Positions 6,659-8,207 of a stretch of 8,207 nucleotides of DNA are shown here, one piece after another. Origin of the DNA: Bacteroidales bacterium (lineage in GTDB: Bacteria; Bacteroidota; Bacteroidia; Bacteroidales; ML635J-15); contig JAQVEY010000091.1 of assembly GCA_028697515.1 (NCBI GenBank), forward strand, positions 1 to 8,207, given 5' to 3'. Below the pieces are notes generated by a model. The model did no database searches. It had not been told where the DNA came from and saw nothing but the letters and a program-made list of their open reading frames with translations. How positions within the stretch are numbered: position 1 is the first letter of the stretch; each line of letters starts with the position of its first letter. Made by a program: the position numbers and the translations under genes.

Positions 6659-6711
6659 AAGTAGCAAATTGAAAGAAAAATGACAGGAAAGATAAACACC
6701 GAACGGCTAAC
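6659..6711 (-). repeat. Right-end repeat of the defence module, inverted copy of 1298-1347
   Basis: AAGTAGCAAATTG (6659-6671) is the exact reverse complement of 1335-1347, and ACACCGAACGGCTAAC (6696-6711) is a near-exact reverse complement of 1298-1312. Together with the left copy it brackets the restriction, Shedu and small-protein genes in a span of about 5.4 kb. Its outer box also forms the left foot of the attC-like palindrome at 6702-6900. Confidence 0.65.
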
Positions 6712-6900
6712 AGCACCTATGTGTAATGCGAAAAGCGTCGAAACTTGGACGTGAACAGCGTTTCCGAACACCGCCAAATTTTTTAAATTTGGTTTTTACG
6801 ACAAAAGCTAAAAACAAAATTCAAAAAATCTGGCTCAGTGGGAACTCTTTTGAAGGAATCGCTATTCCTTTCTCGCACTCCACATAGCTGCAACCGTTAG
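6702..6900. repeat. attC-like imperfect palindrome between the defence module and the ATPase gene
   Basis: The left foot 6702-6735 (AACGG, CTAACAGC, CTATGTG, TGCGA) is echoed in inverted order by 6868-6900 (TCGCA, CACATAG, GCTGCAA, CCGTTAG), with bulges in between. Like integron attC sites, it has CTAAC and GTTAG boxes at the outer edges, short arms inside them and a variable centre. The centre holds two perfect hairpins: CCAAATTT-TTT-AAATTTGG (6774-6792) and AAGGAAT-CGCT-ATTCCTT (6853-6870). At about 200 bases it is longer than usual attC sites, and the outer boxes do not fully match RYYYAAC/GTTRRRY. A REP-like or other structured repeat is the alternative. Confidence 0.6.
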
Positions 6901-6955
6901 GGGCAAGCATAAAAAACAGCACATTGCACAATTAATTAAACTTTATTTAAAAATA

Positions 6956-6987
6956 TTGTTAAATCTGTTGTGCATTTTGTATCTTTG
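6956..6987 (+). promoter_or_regulatory. Bacteroidota-type promoter for the ATPase gene
   Basis: TTG (6956-6958) and a perfect TAnnTTTG box, TATCTTTG (6980-6987), are 21 bases apart. The start of transcription would fall near 6993, leaving a leader of about 15 bases before the ATG at 7009, with no Shine-Dalgarno. An inverted pair TGCACAA (6925-6931) / TTGTGCA (6968-6974) straddles the -33 region and could be a regulator site. Confidence 0.65.
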
Positions 6988-7008
6988 TGAAAATAATTTA
7001 ACAAAGCA

Positions 7009-8178
7009 ATGATAACACTTTATCAGAAATTTGAAACGCTTTTGCAAAATACGACAACAGACTTTAAACGTTATTTATACGAAAAAGTCTCTTGGAATAG
7101 TCGAATGATTGGTATTATTGGTCCTCGTGGTGTCGGTAAAACGACGATGATTTTGCAACACATCAAGGAGAATTTAGACAGTAAAAAAGCATTATATGTA
7201 ACTGCTGACGATATGTATTTTGGTAAAAACAGCCTTTATGATTTAGCTGATAACTTCTATAAATCTGCAGGAGAATATTTGTTTATTGATGAAATACATA
7301 AATACGCCAACTGGTCAACTGAATTAAAAAGTATTTATGATTCATTTCCAACATTAAAGATTGTCTTCACTGGTTCTTCTATTCTTGATATACTTAAAGG
7401 TTCTGCAGATTTAAGTCGTCGTGCAATAATCTACAAATTACAAGGACTCTCATTTCGGGAATATTTAAAGTTATTTCATAATTATGAAATTGAAGCATAT
7501 TCGTTAAACCAAATAGTCAATAACGAAGTGAAACTCCCAAAAATAACTCATCCATTACCATTGTTTAATGATTATTTGAAACGTGGGTACTATCCTTTCG
7601 GACTTGAAGATGAAATAAACATACGTATAGGACAAATCATTGTGCAAACATTAGAAACGGATATTCCGCAATATGCAAATCTAAATGTTGGAACAGGTCG
7701 TAAATTGAAACGATTACTGTCAATTATTGCCGAAAGTGTACCTTTTAAACCAAATTTTTCCAAAATATCAGAAATAATTAACGTAAGTCGGAACTCTCTA
7801 GACGATTATTTCTCATATATGGAAAAAGCCGGACTTATTGGTCAGTTACGAAATGAAACAAGCGGTATTCGCGGATTAGGAAAGGTTGATAAAGTGTATT
7901 TAGATAATACCAATATTATTTTCAACTTGGTTGGAGAGAAATCAAATATAGGAAATATCCGAGAATCTTTCTTCTTCAATCAAATGCGACTAAATCATGA
8001 AGTAATTTCATCTGAAAAAGCCGATTTTGTCATTGATAATTATACGTTTGAAGTTGGAGGAAAAAATAAGCAGCAAACACAAATTAAAAAAGATGGTAAA
8101 TCGTTTGTTGTAAAAGATGATATTGAATTTGGTTATCTAAATGTAATACCATTGTGGGCTTTTGGATTAAATTACTAA
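7009..8178 (+). CDS. AAA ATPase with DUF4143-type C-terminal region
   Basis: This 389-residue cytoplasmic P-loop ATPase belongs to the AAA_14/DUF4143 group. GPRGVGKTT (38-46) is Walker A, YLFIDEIHK (90-98) is Walker B with the catalytic Asp-Glu, FTGSS (120-124) is sensor 1, and DLSRRA (134-139) carries candidate arginine-finger residues. A winged-helix-like segment with FSKISEIINVSRNSLDDYFSYMEKAGLI follows in the middle of the protein. The C-terminus has Asp339 and Glu348-V-G-G-Lys352, a PD-(D/E)xK-like strand pair in which extra glycines separate Glu from Lys, as is common in this family where the nuclease is probably inactive. The role of these ATPases is poorly known; they are frequent in mobile and accessory regions. 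It has its own promoter and lies between two boundary elements, so it looks like an independent one-gene unit rather than part of the Shedu operon. Confidence 0.88.
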   Translation: MITLYQKFETLLQNTTTDFKRYLYEKVSWNSRMIGIIGPRGVGKTTMILQHIKENLDSKKALYVTADDMYFGKNSLYDLADNFYKSAGEYLFIDEIHKYANWSTELKSIYDSFPTLKIVFTGSSILDILKGSADLSRRAIIYKLQGLSFREYLKLFHNYEIEAYSLNQIVNNEVKLPKITHPLPLFNDYLKRGYYPFGLEDEINIRIGQIIVQTLETDIPQYANLNVGTGRKLKRLLSIIAESVPFKPNFSKISEIINVSRNSLDDYFSYMEKAGLIGQLRNETSGIRGLGKVDKVYLDNTNIIFNLVGEKSNIGNIRESFFFNQMRLNHEVISSEKADFVIDNYTFEVGGKNKQQTQIKKDGKSFVVKDDIEFGYLNVIPLWAFGLNY

Positions 8179-8199
8179 AAACTATGATAAAAAATGCCA

Positions 8200-8207
8200 G
8201 GCGCTAA
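8200..8207 (+). repeat. Possible start of another boundary element, cut by window end
   Basis: The last eight bases, GGCGCTAA, resemble the CGGCTAAC left foot of the palindrome at 6702-6900 and occur at the matching place, 22 bases after the ATPase stop. Too little is visible to be sure. Confidence 0.3.

Noticed and set aside
6451..6777. 108-residue minus-strand frame
   Set aside because: Opposite the small protein and the inverted repeats; its Trp/Cys-rich sequence has no recognisable domain.
1298..6900. CRISPR array
   Set aside because: The repeats are few, inverted or structured and far apart. There is no regular repeat-spacer pattern and no cas gene.
8185..8207. Seven-codon ATG-to-TAA frame at the right edge
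   Set aside because: Too short to support, and its end coincides with a likely boundary-repeat box.

Overview
The window looks like a chromosomal segment of a low-GC Bacteroidota bacterium. The two clearest promoters have the TTG / TAnnTTTG form typical of that phylum (about 1456-1488 and 6956-6987). Most starts lack a Shine-Dalgarno and sit behind A-rich leaders. The first protein has a Bacteroidota-style export signal ending in FAQ. Genes end in TAA, TAG and TGA alike, so the standard bacterial code applies. Species cannot be read from the sequence.

Layout. (1) Bases 1-1126, minus strand: a tight three-gene operon read right to left, made of an OsmC/Ohr-family protein, a FlK-type hotdog thioesterase and a secreted Cys-containing protein cut by the window edge. 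It looks like ordinary housekeeping or accessory metabolism. (2) Bases 1127-1524: a gene-free divergent gap with a palindrome at the osmC-like start, a long dyad, and the first copy of a structured repeat. (3) Bases 1525-6543, plus strand: a defence operon. It holds a type IIG (Eco57I-like) restriction-modification enzyme broken into nuclease and methylase halves by one in-frame TAA, a Shedu (SduA, DUF4263) nuclease whose start overlaps the methylase stop, and a 46-residue proline/lysine-rich small protein right behind it. (4) Bases 6544-7008: gene-free and packed with inverted repeats. It has a second copy of the structured hairpin, an inverted copy of the left-end sequence, and a roughly 200-base attC-like imperfect palindrome. 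(5) Bases 7009-8178, plus strand: an AAA ATPase with a DUF4143-type C-terminal region under its own promoter. The window ends on GGCGCTAA, which resembles the start of another boundary element.

Taken together, the right part reads as two consecutive cassettes. Each begins at a GTTAG box and ends, or seems to end, at a CTAA(C) box: unit A is 1298-6711 (restriction-modification, Shedu, small protein) and unit B is 6896-8207 and beyond (ATPase). The boundary elements form long imperfect hairpins. Two of them share a loop and a mismatch pattern while their outer stem pairs differ in a compensatory way. No integrase or transposase is encoded here, so how such units move is open. The integron-like reading is inference; the repeats themselves are visible in the sequence.
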